Below are positions 12,601-25,924 of a stretch of DNA of 64,000 nucleotides, one piece after another (the stretch's first letter is position 1; each line of letters opens with the position of its first letter). Position numbers and translations under genes: made by a program. The stretch spans positions 96,266,154-96,330,153 of the forward strand of contig NC_133971.1 in the NCBI RefSeq assembly GCF_031877795.1, read 5' to 3'. The DNA is from Strix aluco. Lineage: Eukaryota > Chordata > Aves > Strigiformes > Strigidae. A model generated the notes under the pieces. The model saw nothing but the letters and a program-made list of their open reading frames with translations, was not told the origin of the DNA and did not search any database.

Positions 12601-13819
12601 TTCCAGGGGGGCTCCTTGGGGTAGGAGATGCTCCCTGGTGCGGCTGCAGGCTACAGCAGGGGTTTAGTGTGGCACATGGGTGTAAATGTGAACTCTCAGG
12701 CACAAAACACCCTTGCACCCACAGCTGGTGTCTGTGCCGTGTGGTCCTTGGGCATGAGGTGGTTCCTCCCCCCATGTCTGCACACCGGGGTGGCACCCAA
12801 GACACGCACAGCTCCCCGAGAGAAGGGCTGGAGGTGCGGACCTGGCTCCAGGCTGCTCGGACCCAGCGGTTATAGAAGGTTTAGATGCTCCCAGAGATGT
12901 TAGATTAAATATTGCATCTTCTGAAGGCGCCCCTCGGCACTTTACAGAGGCCTGCCAGGGCCATGGCTCACAGAAAATCCTCTGCGGATTGGGGAGCGTA
13001 AAGGGTATAAAAAAAATCGCACTGGCGTTGCTGGTGCTGAAGGATAAACTGCTCTGCGTGGTGACACCCGTGTTACAATGTCAACTGGCGGAGGGGTTTG
13101 GCGGTGAATTGTATGATGAAGAAAGTGCCATGATTCAGAAGCTGTCACCAAGGGGAACCTCTGCTCTGTGCAAACAGCGCACAAGTCATCCGCTCTAATA
13201 GGATGCAAACAACGTTGTCATGTACCAGATGAGACAGGTCGCAAGTCAAGCTGTCATATTCTAGGACAATCGAATTGATTTGTGTTCTCTATCTTGTTTT
13301 GTTTCGAAATGGTTTGCATGGAAAAATAGGAGGAGCGCGATGCTCCTGCACGTGGCAGCAGTGTCGGCTTCCCCAGCCACCGGCTCGTCGCTCCCACTGA
13401 AACTGGGGCCGAGGCGCTGGGCCCCTTCGTGGCATCTCCATTTAGCATTTGGCCGGTGCTAAAACATGACAGGAGAGCGGGGAGAAAAACAGTGCACAAA
13501 ATTAATCCAGAGAAACCCACCTCGCTCTCCATTCTCTGACGAATAAAGGTAATTCATGGCTTTGTTTCGCAGAGTGTAACGTCTGGGAAGAGCAGACGTG
13601 CTGCGGGTGAAGGCAGGCGCTGGGTGAGCACCGAGGAGATCCCTGTGTGAGTGAAAGCGCGGGTCAGGCGCCCTTGGGGACAGCAAACTGGCACGTTTCA
13701 TTTGTTTGTCATGTTTTTGAGATAAATCCCTGAAGTCCTCAGCCTGGGGTCCCCATGTGAGAATACCGGGGAGAAGCCCGAAAGCCAGCAGTGTTTCCCA
13801 AGGGCAGTAAACACCCCCC
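9611..13819. other. intergenic sequence between LTR and CR1
   Basis: No gene recognised. It has a short direct repeat around 10193-10240 (GTGGATCCCAGAGGG twice) and a 10-bp perfect hairpin at 12151-12190. The part at 10900-11500 is A-rich and purine-rich and could be an old unrecognised repeat. Confidence 0.5.
12151..12190 (+). repeat. short perfect hairpin
   Basis: CTGCCCTACA at 12151-12160 and TGTAGGGCAG at 12181-12190 are perfect reverse complements across a 20-base loop. It is too short to be a microRNA precursor and may be chance. Confidence 0.4.
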
Positions 13820-13908
13820 ACAGAATCATCCAGGTTGGAAAAGCCCTTGAAGATCCTCCAGTCCAACCATTCACCTCACACTGACCGTTCCCAACTCCAC
13901 CAGATCCG
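13820..13908 (-). mobile_element. CR1 LINE 3' end fragment
   Basis: Antisense copy of the CR1 3' terminus (CAGAATCATCCAGGTTGGAA, then CCAGTCCAACCAT). It is truncated to about 90 bases and shares its CTCACACTGACC stretch with the copies at 17.8 and 42.4 kb, so they belong to one subfamily. Confidence 0.9.
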
Positions 13909-16900
13909 CTGCCGTTTGTGCGACTACTCGATCCTTGGTCACTGGGAAGTGCGGAGGAGGACGGGAGACGGTGAGAGCCGAGGGACAGCTCCTGGGGCAG
14001 GTGAAGGATGCAGGGAGGGTTTTGGGGTGAAGAAGAAGCTGGTGGGGGTGTGGTATTTTGAACTGAGCTGGGTTTGTGTCTGCTTTTCCCAACTTTGCAT
14101 GGTGCTTCTGAGAGGGGACAGTGCACGGCAACAGTCCTCAGCTCCCCGGCTTCCCACAGATATATCAGGCTCCATCAGGACTGTCAGCCCACGGCCAAGC
14201 TGAGCCCAGCTGAGCCAAGCTCAGCCCAGGGTCATGGAAGCTGCAGCCACCAACCCCGACTCCAAATCACTTCTGCAGCTTGTACTGCCAAGTCCAGGAT
14301 TTCAGCTAAATTCTGGATTTCCTGGCTGTCAGATGTTACAAAAGCTGCTTTTTGCCTGATGAATGTGTCCATGGGCGATGCCATCTTTACAACTTTAGCC
14401 TTAACTGCGCTTTAACTATGCACCTAAGGTATCTGCAGCCTTACCTTACACTGTATTTTCTATTGATAATCTAGTCTCTGCAAAAATCTGCCGGCAGGTA
14501 ATGCCACGCCAGCACACTCTCCTTCTGCCGGAGATGTGCCGGTCGGGCTGGGATCACGGTGTCTGTCCGTGCCTGGGGCTGGGGGCCACGGGGTCCTGGG
14601 CCCCCCTCACTCCCAAGAATGAGCCTGGGAAGGGCTCTGAGGCTGCTCTGGGAGAGAAGTAGCTGGTCGCTGTGCTCGTTTTCAATAGAGAGAAATCTAT
14701 ACATGCATGGTGACATTTTTAGGGCACGCTATTTTTGCCTTATGAGTGGGCTGGAAAAATCAGAGTGGCTTTCAAGAAATGAAAGCACCTTATTTATTCT
14801 GAGAAAATAGCTCTTACTGATTAACCTCAAGCTTTTCCACAATGTCTCTTATGACATAAGACTTAATCCCACGAGATCTAAGGTTAAAAGGACAGATTTA
14901 GGGGGTAAGTTCGAAGGCACTGCGGTGGAGGGCCAAAATGGGCTTTACAGCTGAAAACCTCTTGCAGCTGCTGAACGTGGCCATGTATTGTAATGCCATC
15001 AGATGGTTGCCCTGAAGAATAAGCACCCCGAAGCCAGAGTTCAGGTGCTGTTCACCAGCAAAGAGCAACGTGCCACAATAGCACAAGAAGTTACAAAAAT
15101 ATATTCGCCAATGGAAACTAACAGGGGATTTAGATGGACAACTGAAAACGGACAGAGGGGCGAAAGGCAGAAAATAAATTACCCCAAACTTCCTGATACT
15201 TCATTTGCTCTGGAGTTTGCAAAATTTCTCATGTGCATTGATTTTTTTATGCATGAAATTCCATGAAATTTATGACAATTCTGGGAAGTGAAAAATGGCA
15301 CGGATCGCCCATCTCTGGGGGCATATATATGGCGAGGGGAATTGAGCTCTTCCAGCCTTCTCGCAACACAGAGACATACAAACTGCGGTGTGGAGAGGCT
15401 CCCAGACTTTCTTTTTCTTTTTTCTTTTCTTTTTTTTTTTCAGTGGGGATAATAATAACAGTGTCAAGGACACCATTCAAGTTGATGCCTGGAGAGCTAT
15501 TCAGTATAGACCTATTTACGGCCATTATAAAATGCCTGTGGATAGTTCAACGACCGATTTTCAAGAGTCTTTTTCTACCTTTTGAAGGATCAGGAAAATC
15601 TATCAAACTGGAGAAATTAAGCTATTTTTCTTCAGGGGAAGAGAAACAGAGTAGGGAGCTTCTCACATTAAAATGCTGCCGTAGATTCCCGATGAATGAA
15701 AAATTGGCCTGCATAATAATGAGCCGGGAGATGGATTTTTAAACAGCTTAAACCCACTCTTCACGGCTGCTGTGGCAGCGTGGGGGATTTGGGGCGACCT
15801 GCCTGGGTTTTGCTTTATGAAGTTGAAAGATTGCCCTTCTCCGGGTGGCTGGCAGTGGATTTTGCTGCTCCCGTTGTCCGCGGGAGCAGGCAGGGGAGCG
15901 GGCAGGGGAGCAGGCAGCACTCGGGGGATGCAGTCAGGCACAGGCTGGGCTTCAAATGAGCATCAAACATTGAGTGTGGGTGGCTTCTGCCGCGGAGGAG
16001 TCAGCTCGGCTTCAGCCGTTACCCCAGCGGGCTCCCTGGGTGCAGGGAGAAGGAAGCCGCCCCTCACCCATCCGTGTCGTACGAGGGCCAAGAGTCCTAA
16101 AGGATGGGGAGCGGCGTGTCCTTCCCCACAGCTCTTCCCCTCCTGCTCTTTGCTTGTGCTACCAGCTGCTCACACACGTCGCTTGAAAATATCATATGAA
16201 GTAGGTTGCTTTAGAAAAATGTGGAGTTTGAGTAATGCGTGTTAATTACTTACACGATAAAAGTCGATCGATATGCTAAACAAACAGCTCTCTCTCCGCT
16301 CAAATGGGCTCCCGTCACGATTTTGTTATCAAAAGCTTGCCCTCCTGCCATCCCGGAGCCATAAATGGAAGCCCATTTCCTTTTCCAATGCCTTAAGTTA
16401 CATTTAATTGAGTGGGAAAGACATTTATTTTTTCCCCTTAAAAGACACCAGCTCTCTCCTGCACGTAACCACAAAGAGCATCATCCCCCCATCCCTTGGC
16501 TTACCATGGCCCCGCCGCCCTCCCTCCCTGTGGGGCCAGGGCATCTGCCCGGGGGAGAGAGCGGCCGAAACACCCCGAGGACACGTCCCTGCCCACGGGT
16601 ACCGCGCGCTCCCTCCACTCGGCGCTTGCGGCACACGGGCTTTCAGCAGGGACAGGTACGGGCATCGCTACTGTCCTGCCTCTTCATGAGACGCAGCCGC
16701 CTCCTTCGTGCTCGGCGATTCTCCACCGTCTATATCGGTGCCCTCCGGAGCTGAGCGGGGCCGCAGGGGCACCCCAGAGTGGTGGCACGTCCCTGCCTCC
16801 TGTCACACCACGCCGGTGGCACCCACTGCTGCCATGATGCCGTGGTACCCGCTGAGTCCTGGCGATGCCGCGGGACGGGACGTGTCCTGCCCCAGGGAAG

Positions 16901-17770
16901 GCACTATCTGGGGGCTAGATTTGACCGCAGGCTCCGAACAACAATACTGGTCATTGTTCTTTTTAATTTTTGCAGCACACGAGTCATCGTTCACATTTGC
17001 TCTTTTGCAGAAAATCTGAAATATCACTTTCAGTTTTCAGGACTCGGTTTTGCAAGATCCCGTTGCCATCTCTCCTCCTCTTTCCAGCCTAACCCTGCAT
17101 AGCAGGTTTCCTTTTTTTGTGCTTTATGAGAGGTAGCAATCGATTGTGTCTCTTACAAATCAACAGTATGTACAATGTGAATATTAATAAATAATGACGT
17201 TTGGATGAAGGGGATTTGGATCTGCCACATGCTCTTTGGGTAAAATTCTTTACTTTAAACATTAGCCTTTGCATGTGCCACTTCTGCATTTTATTTTCTG
17301 CTGCGGAGGATATTGCTTCCCGTTAGACTGTGTCTAGGAAACATTTTCAAGGCATTCCTGTGGGACGATAACTTGGATGGTGAATTTCCACAACTGACAT
17401 TATGCTGTAAGTGCTCCAGGACCTGCAGCCTGAGCTTCGTTCTCTTGCCGTGCTGCAGCCATGGCTCTGGCCAGCCGCCTGCCAAGGCCGAGCCCCGGGC
17501 CCTGGCCTCAGGAGGTGCTTGGCAAGTCTGTGCCTAAGGCTGAGAACAGCGCCTGTGCCCGGGGCTGCGCTGCGAGGTGAAGCTTCGCTATAGGGGCTCG
17601 GCTTTACGTCACGGCACACCTGCGTTTGCACCAGTGTGGGTAAGGGGAACGCCGAGTCGCTCTGCCGGAGTGTATCTGGTTGCCCAAATGCCAGCAGGGG
17701 TGGCCACTGGGGCAACCCTCACCCTCCTGGGGCCAAGCTGTGGAAGAGGTGCCTGCAGGAAGGTGCTGCT
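13909..17770. other. intergenic sequence, nothing recognised
   Basis: Alternating GC-rich and AT-rich DNA. AT-rich parts at 14680-15260 and 16190-16480 have the smooth texture of conserved non-coding DNA but no diagnostic motif. A pyrimidine run lies at 15408-15440. No exons are supported. Confidence 0.5.
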
Positions 17771-18257
17771 CACAGAATCCCAGAATCATCTTGGTTGGAA
17801 AAGCCCTTAAAGATCCTCCAGTCCAACCATGAACCTCACACTGACCATTCCCAACTCCACCACATCCCTCAGCGCTGGGTCAACCCGACTCTTCAACCCC
17901 TCCAGGGATGGGGACTCCCCCCCTGCCCTGGGCAGCCCATTCCAACGCCCAACAACCCCTTCTGCAAAGAAATCCTTCCTAAGAGCCAGTCTGACCCTGC
18001 CCTGGCGCAGCTTGAGGCCATTCCCTCTTGGCCTGGTGCTTGTTCCTTGGCTCAAGAGACTCATCCCCCCTCTCTGCACCCTCCTTTCAGGGAGTTGCAG
18101 AGGGCCATGAGGTCTCCCCTCAGCCTCCTCTTCTCCACACTAAACCCCCCCAGTTCCCTCAGCCGCTCCCCATCAGACCTGTGCTCCAGACCCTGCACCA
18201 GCTCCGTTGCCCTTCTCTGGACACGCTTGAGTCATTCAATGGCCTTTTTGGAGTGAG
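17771..18257 (-). mobile_element. CR1 LINE 3' fragment, about 490 bp
   Basis: The longest young CR1 copy in the window, in antisense. Read on the minus strand it carries the end of the reverse-transcriptase ORF (the block around GGGGAGACCTCATGGCCCTC), the short 3' UTR and the terminal CAAGATGATTCTGGGATTCTG repeats. It is 5'-truncated as is usual for CR1, with frame damage, and cannot move. Confidence 0.95.
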
Positions 18258-21200
18258 GTATCCTGCCTGTCTCCTGCCCCACGCCGCTGCCCAGCCCGGG
18301 TGTCACAGGGATGAGGAAGCATCTCACAGGCCTCACCACCCTTGTCCAGTGCTTGTGCCTACGAAGGGTGGACGGGGAAAGGGTTGAACTGGGCTGGATC
18401 TCCCTGTGCCCTGCAGAACCAGTCTGGGAACAGGAGTGTTCCCAGTCCCACTGGACTGGTTTGCTGCATCCCGCAGAGCAGGGTCCTCCAGAGCTCTCCC
18501 AAGGTCGCAGAAAGGCTTTTAGCTCCTGGCAAGCTCAGGTTATCTCTTCTTTATTGTGATTTCTGTCACTGCTTGCACGGCCTCCAGATGCATTAACTCC
18601 AGAAGAAACTCAAAGCGAAGTGACTGGGAAGGCTCGAGCGGGCGCCCTCGGGAAGGACGAGCACTGCAGTGAGGAGCTGCTGGCGTTTGCCGATGCCAGG
18701 CTCGCACCAAGCCAAAGCCAAGGTCCCGGCTGGGTCAGAAGCCGTGCTTGTGGCTGAGCACAGCTCCCACGGTGGCAGAGGAGCAGGACAGAGTCTGCTG
18801 AAGGAGACGGGGTCTCCGGGCAGGGCTTTGCAGCGTGGGGCACAGGCATGGCTCATCAAATCTGGCCCCATCCCACCGGGGCGCGGGGCGGCGAGAGCTG
18901 CCTCCTGTCCCCCAGGTGCAGATGTCCCCGTGTCTTACACAGCCCAGCCCCTTGGGATGGGGCACTGGGATGTCCCACACCACTCTGAGGTTTCCTCCAG
19001 TTTTACCCCCTCTCCCAGCTCGCGAGCGGCTTGCCCAGGATCTCCAGCGGTGATGCAGATGCTTCTAGCTCGCCCTGACCTGTAAAGAAAGGGAAAACCC
19101 TTCGCTCCTTGGAGTCAGGCAATAAAATATTGTCACCAGCGCTCTGCCGGGTGCAATGCAGCAGCAGCCAGGGCATATCTCCCTCCTCCCTCACACACAG
19201 CAATAGATACACCCGGTCACACCCAGCCCACCTCAGGGGCAGGTTTCAAAGCCCTTTGTAGCGTTACCTCTGTCCAACAGCTGGAGAAACTGAGGCACAG
19301 GGCAGGGCTCTGGCTTCTCTTGGGGTGAGGGGGGCTGAAAAATCCCCGGTGCCTCGCTGCCAGCCCCTCTGCAGCGAGCTCTGCCCAGCCAGAGCCACGG
19401 CCACCCCACGGTTCCTGGTGGGATGCTCGGGTGGGCGAGGGCAGCGCTGGGGAGGGGGGGCAGGTTGGGGTCCCCCCAAGGCAGCGCCGCTCCCAGCCTG
19501 GAGCCGAGGACAGTCCCCGCGGGGCAGCAGCTGGCCGCTCCCGTGGGAAAGGCGCGCTGGCGTGCGGCCGCCCTGGGCTGCCGTCCCCTTTCCTGCCTCC
19601 CTCCCGTCGCATGACTTTGTTCTTTGTTAAAAGACACGCAGTTGAGGAGATGCAGCCGCTCTTTGTGCCAGCAATTTGAATTTGACCCTTTCCAACACCA
19701 AAAATCAATACTCCCGTGGAGAAGCAGTGGGTGCTATTTTTCTAAACCCTGTTTACAGCAGTACAGTCCTTTAAGGCAGATGTTATCTGCTCCGGAGTCC
19801 GCTGCATACTTTACCAAATTTTACAAAGCATTTTCTGAGCACATAATGACAGTATTATCTTTGTCCACCTGCTGAGAATAGCAGTGGGCTTACAATAAAT
19901 ATCTGCTTCCAAGACGTACAAGTAAGAGTCCATCTTATCTGTCCAGATGGGGAAAAAAAGCCCCTAATTTACATCCCAGAAAGCACTGGGGTGTGACAAA
20001 GGTCATCGGCTGACACTGTACCCTCAACTGGGATGAAAAATATATGAGCCAGGACTGCATTGTTTGAGGGGGAGATAACCAATGGCAACGGCTCCTGCCG
20101 CCTCTTCTGCTCCACTCGGAGATGCCGCCACCGGCCCTGTGCCCATGTGCCACCCAACCCAGCCTCCCATGGCATCCCCTCGTTGGCAACGGAGAGGGGG
20201 AGACCGTCCCCACAGGAGCATCAATCTCACTCGGGACATGTCCCCAGGGCTGCCCCGGCTGGGGTGACCTCATGGCTGGGGCAGCCCAAGGCAGCCCCAC
20301 ACGGCGCTGCCGGTGTTGTGGCCCGGCAGCACCCTTGGTCTTCCTTTTGAAAGCCGCTTGGTGCTTTGCTGAAGTCCCAGATGGCTTGGGGTTCAAGGCT
20401 TGACCAAGCCAGCGTTCCTCCAGCTCTAAGTACTCTTTTTTCTCCCTCCGCTGGATCTCTTCCCTCAGGGCCTTTCCCCTGAGGCTCCCAGGGACACGTC
20501 AGCCGCAGCGGAGCAGAGCACAGGTCCACGTTTCTGGGTACCGGCCGAGCTGTTGACACCACGCTTAGCTGGCCAAAGCACAGACGGACCACCCCGGGGC
20601 TCGTCCTTCACACAGCAGTGCCAACGAGGTACGTTTTGGATGGTGCGTTTCCCTTTTTGGGGGGATAAGACTTCTTCAGATCTTCACAGCACATGTGCCA
20701 CCTCCCCTGGAGCACGTGGGACTGTGTTACTCCTAGCTGGGGTGCTCCCTCCTTTTCCTCCATTTCCAGGAAATTTTCTGGGCTTTACCAAATACCCTGC
20801 AATTAGCGAGTTAATGAGCTAACGAGGCAACTCTGGCCAGCTTCCTCCACAGCTGAAAGCCCAGCAGCATCCTCCCTCCTCCAGAGGCAGACCCCCCTGT
20901 TCTGCTTCTCAGCACCAGACCGAGCGAAACCGCCCCCGGCAAGTCCCCGGAGGCAGCAGCCCATTACGGCACAGCCAGGTTCCTGGAATTAGTCGTTAGA
21001 TTAAGAAATGCGGCCCCGGAATTAGCAAAGAAGACACGTGTGATGCTGAGGTGGGGCCACACGTCAGCGCGACGGCTCCCGCGGGGCCTGGAGGAGCCGA
21101 GCGAAGCCACCGTGTGCCGTCAGCAGAGCCAGGGCTACTGGGGCAGGAGCTCAGCCCCTCGGGGAACACGTCCCACCACCCCCTTAAAAATGACAACAGG

Positions 21201-23024
21201 ACAAAGAAAAATGAGTAGGGAGTCAGGGGGGAATATGAAATCATTAACAAAACTCCTAATACAGTGAGAGAAATGTCAATATGAAAGCTGAACTAATGGG
21301 CCAGTCTCCTCAAAAATTTTATTATCTCTGAAGTTTTAAATAATGCATTGCATTCAGATCGCTGATGTCCCTCCTGACATTAATCTTTGATCTTCCAATT
21401 CAGCACAAGGAAAGTGGTAAATCAGAGATACTGACCCTTGTCTACACATTTTGCAGGTAGTAATTGATCAAAGATTTATTTATTAGCCAAGCCATGATTG
21501 ATTTATAGGAGTTTTGCTTGATCGAGTTAATTACGAACAATAAGTTACTGTCCGGGCTGCCTGGGAATACGGGCAGCCGGGTCCTGCTGCCGCTGTTCGG
21601 GGGGCAATAATGCCACCAAGGTGATGAGATACTGGTTCGTGTCTGGTTCACCCCGCGCTTTGGGATCAGTCACCTGCGGCAGATAAACTAGTTCTCACTG
21701 TCAATAATCAACCTGGCGTGGAGCTGCGGGATTTAGCAAAGCAGGAGTTAAAGCGTTACTTCCTTGGGATGGGCCAGGCCAGGACTTCATTTTCAAACAG
21801 CAGAAGGAGATGGTTAAACAGTGACTTATTCATGATGCTACAGAAGGAAAAAAACACCTCGGTGAGGTTGTTCTACTCTACAAGAAAACGGAGTCCGCAG
21901 TGGCCCTTGGCTGCAGCCCGAGCAGTGGCCCGAGCAGCGTGGGGTCTCCTCTCCCACCCCAGAGCTTCCCAGAGGATGTTTTGGGTCTCCTCCAGCCTAC
22001 CTGAGCTCGGTCCTCCCCGTGCTGAGGCCAGGCACACACAGCTCGGGGCTGGCTCCCTGTCCGTCCGTCCGTCCCCCATCACAGCGGTGCCACGTCACCA
22101 AACTACCAATGCAAACATGGGGTCACGGGCTGGGGTGCAGCAGCCGGGAGGGTTCAATGAAGAGCCCAGCGCTGCCAAAACCAGACCTGGGGCCAGTCCT
22201 GCCCAGCCCCAACATGTGGGATGCGGGCAAGCACTCCGTATCCATCCTTCTGCCAGCATTTCTTCCCAGATTGCATCTCTTCCCAAAAACAATGCAAATA
22301 AAAAACTTCTACATCATCTTCTCGCTCTTGTCCAGCGAAGCACACACCCCTGTCTCTAGCATCTCACCCCATAGCGCAGTTGACATCCCTACAGCAGTAA
22401 TTCCCAGTCCACTAAATTGGGAAAAATCTTCGTGCGCTTGATTTTCTCCACCCTTGGGGCACCCGGCTGGCCTGGAGGGTGAAGAAAGCCCCTCCAGGAC
22501 CGGGACATCATGCTGGGACCTGCCAGCAGCGGCCCCGGGAAAGGGAGGCAGAAAGCAAAACCAAAGGAACCACCTTGTTCCTGAGCCAAAGCACATCTGA
22601 AAAATTAATTTGGGGCTGGGATTTTCATGATCTTGTGGGAGCCAGGCACTTAACCCAAGTGGAACGCTGGCGGCTTTGACATCTAAAAGCTCTTTTAAAG
22701 ATCTAGTCTTAATTGTTCGGATTTTTTTCCTACCTCCCAGCTGTAGTTCAGGCTCCCAGCTTTTTCCAAACAAGTTTATCCATCCTTAATTACTGCTAAG
22801 AAAGTGACCCCACGCGAGCCTCGCCGCCGCTCCCCTCTTGGCTGACAGACAACTGCCAGCCAGGCAAGAGCTACTAATTAGTAATTGATAAATATAAGTG
22901 TGCTGTCTTCCCCGAGCGGAGTCCCGCTTGATGAGAGTAATTAATTGTTCATTGATCCCCCCAGGTTGGCGGCAGGTCCGCCGAGGTGCTGCTCAGCCAC
23001 TGTGGCTCGAGGGACAAGGACCAT
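18258..23024. other. intergenic sequence, mixed
   Basis: GC-rich DNA to about 21200, with an old SINE-like piece at 19262-19300, then AT-rich DNA at 21230-21560 with many TAAT cores and no repeat signature. ORFs are short. I see no gene. Confidence 0.5.
19262..19300 (+). mobile_element. MIR-like SINE relic
   Basis: CTGGAGAAACTGAGGCACAG matches the well-known core block of MIR-type SINEs (GAGGAAACTGAGGCACAGAG). Only this block is clear, so the ends are uncertain. Confidence 0.35.
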
Positions 23025-23157
23025 GCCTGCCCTGCCTGCACTGCCCACCCTGCCCGCACTGCCTGCCCTGCCTGCACTGCCCACCCTGCCTGCACTGCCT
23101 GCCCTGCCTGCACTGCCCACCCTGCCCGCACTGCCTGCCCTGCCTGCACTGCCTGCT
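23025..23157 (+). repeat. 36-bp higher-order minisatellite
   Basis: Three nearly identical 36-base units (23041-23076, 23077-23112, 23113-23148), each made of four 9-base subunits like CTGCCYGCA, with partial units on both sides. In one frame it reads as an Ala-Leu-Pro repeat, which is an effect of the array and not a protein. Confidence 0.9.
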
Positions 23158-25900
23158 GGGGTTTGCAGAACAGCAATGCCCAATCAGACTCCCACAGCTC
23201 AGTTCCCCAGTTCATCCCCAAATCCAAGTGATGTGTTAAAAAGCTTAAACTGCGCACTCATTTTAATTCTTCACCTTTCTTCTAGTCCTCCATTACGGCA
23301 CACATCAAAACAATAAAAAATTAAAATCACGCGAAAAATGAATAGAGGTGGCAGAGAGGAGGAAAGAGGCCCTGGGCTGGCAGACGGTTCTGCTGTGTGC
23401 GTCGGAGCAGCCCCAGCACATCCTCACACGTTCACAGGCTCGAGACCCGTAGTGCTGGTACGCGCGCAGCGGGGAGGAAGGTGAAGAGGAGATATTCTTG
23501 TGCCTGCTGCAGTCGAGGAGCATCTGCCCTCGGCAAGAACAAAAATGAAGCCTAAAAATGCTGACCTGAAAGCAGATTTGTGTTTTGTCATGACCCAAAC
23601 ACAATTTTTCCGAGAGGAAAAACAATCAAACCACTTAAAAAAAATAATAAAACACAGCTTAACTAGATCTTTAAATTACATTCCCAAGGCAAATACTTGA
23701 ATGTCAAGTGTCAGTCCCAAGGTTTTTTTGATGCTCATTATCACCCTATAAAGAGGGGAGATACTTCCTGCCCAGGCGGTCGGGTTTGTGATGGAAAAGC
23801 TGACCCAGCCGAGACGGAGCAGGGCAGCCAGGCTGTGCAACAGGCACGCTCCCGTTGGGAAACCGTCCTGGCGTGTGTCTTCGGGGGACATGTGGCCGCG
23901 CTCAGTGATGGCTCAGCTGGGTGATGCCACGGGAAGGTGCGCCCTCCTTTCCAGGAGGACTTTGGCCCGGCACTCCCTCACCCCAGCTGCAGCACCGGGG
24001 TGTCTTGTCTCAGCTTGGGACCACCCAAAGCGTACCCCGGGCTGCGGCTGCCACGCCTGGGTCCCTCCCCTCCAGTGGCTCTCGGGGGATGCTGTTCTCA
24101 CGGGTTTTAATTAATTGTCTTTCTATTTTTTTTGCCGTTTGGGTCAGGCTCCCAAGCGCCGATCTGTTTGATAGCACCCCGGGGAGCCTTTTGTTCTGAA
24201 TAGGTGAAAAATTGTACCCACAAAAAGAGTTCCCCCTCCGATCAATTCCCTCTAACAACTTTATTGATCAGCTGCAGTAACATTTTTCATTTATTAATTA
24301 TGAAGAAGATGTTCCAGTGATTTCTTAAAGTTAACTGTTGTGCTTTTCCCCCTCCGCTCAGCCCTCCCAGCCCAGCTGCAGCTGCAGGAAGGCTGTGCCC
24401 GTGCGGACCCCGGCGCTGCGGGGACGGACACCTCTCCTGCACACAGACTGCTCGGAGGAGCGCAGCTTGCTCAGCTCCTACGAGCAGCAGCGGCTGCAGG
24501 TGCTTTTCTCCACCTGGCACGAGTTATCCCATTCCTCCTCTTTCCGAAAGGAGGGACACCCTCCCCACGGGGCTGCTGCTTGCCCAGGCACCTCTGCCCT
24601 TTGCCTGCCCACAGCTGGAGCCAGGAGGTGATGGAGAGAGAGAAAAGCAGGAAAAAAACCCCAACCACAATAGTTCAGATGCAGAAAATCAGCTGGGGAC
24701 GAGGGGACAGCGGCAGATCCTGGCTCCTCCAGCACCAGCACCCACCTCCCCACGCCTCTGAGCAGCAGTATCACTGCTACGTGAGTCTTGGGATTTTACC
24801 AAATCCTAGGCTAGGTCAGGACAGGACAAAAAGTAGCATCAAAAGACAAGCTCCACCCTGGAGTATGTACCGTACTTGGCCGTGGCAGAGAGAGTGGCTG
24901 GTGCCATTTTATAGGTAAATTAGGAGTACAGAAAGATGACAGGCTTTGGCCAGTGTCACACAGGAGGCTTGAGGCAGAGCTACAGATTAAAGCTGCTGCC
25001 CCACCTCTGCCAGCCTAAAGATTTAATTACCACACCATCGCTGGCCAACCTTGGAAAACCAATTTTGCCTCCATACGTTGGGGGTTTCCACTGGATGAAC
25101 ACAGAGGGAACAAAACTCATTGTGATAAAACCAAGGAACCCAGCCGGAACCAGGGGGGAGACAACACTCAAGCCGAGGCCAAAGCAGCTCACCGTGAAGG
25201 AAGCAGGATGAGCATGAACACTCCTGGTTTTCAAAAGCTGCCTGCTTTTCCCCGTCGCCCCCCAGGACACAAAACTCCATCCCAGCAGGACTGTCACACC
25301 ACTCATTGCAGCTGGTCAGAAAAGGGCCATAACACTTCTCCTCCCCATTACCCCTAACCAAAACTTTTTTAGTACGCATCAAGCACGTCCTCCTTGAGCC
25401 AGGATCCCAGAGCTGACACTCAGAGCCCGCTGGCACCGGGTGGTCGCTTTGGCCCAGGTCCTCTGCGCACCGGCCACGCAGGATGTCTCCATTATTTTGT
25501 TGTTGGGAATTATTGACATCAGGGGTGACAAATCCTGGCGCTGAGGTCAGGAACCATTTACACACAAGGAAGGGATGTCGTGGTGGTTTCAACACCTCAG
25601 GTGAGTGATTCCCCACGTCCTTTGCTGGGGGTCTTTGCCAAGCAACGTGCCCAGCAAGAGGCTGCTCCCGCCTCCGCTCCAGCCCCTGCTCCAAAATCAC
25701 CGGGGTTCGAGGGCATTCGAAAACCATGCTCACACCGTAAATTGAGAGAAGGAGTCAATGGAGGGCAAGGAAGCCCAGGAGCAAGCTGGAAGGAGGAGTG
25801 AGGAAGGAAAAGGAAGGTCAGAAAGAGGGTAATTAAGGAAATGCAGCAAAGAGAAATTATACAAGAGAGGATTAGAAATGTACAATTGGTGTCGGTACCT
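23158..25900. other. intergenic sequence with AT-rich stretches
   Basis: No gene recognised. Positions 24240-24330 are AT-rich with ATTAATTA-type homeodomain sites. A MIR relic lies at 24905-24995. The rest is mixed. Confidence 0.5.
24905..24995 (+). mobile_element. MIR-type SINE relic
   Basis: Runs from CCATTTTATAGGTAAATTAG through GTGTCACACAGGAGG to AGGCAGAGCTACAGATTAAA, in the same order as the MIR consensus blocks (ATTTTACAGATGAGGAAACT, GGTCACACAGC, GGCAGAGCTGGGATT). It is strongly diverged, so an ancient amniote insertion. Confidence 0.6.
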
Positions 25901-25924
25901 GGGAACATAAATCACACTGAGTTG

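Noticed and set aside
17636..18256. 206-codon plus-strand ORF
   Set aside because: It lies antisense over a CR1 fragment and only reads repeat sequence.
22945..23316. Ala-Leu-Pro repeat ORF
   Set aside because: Encoded by the 36-bp array and not supported outside it.
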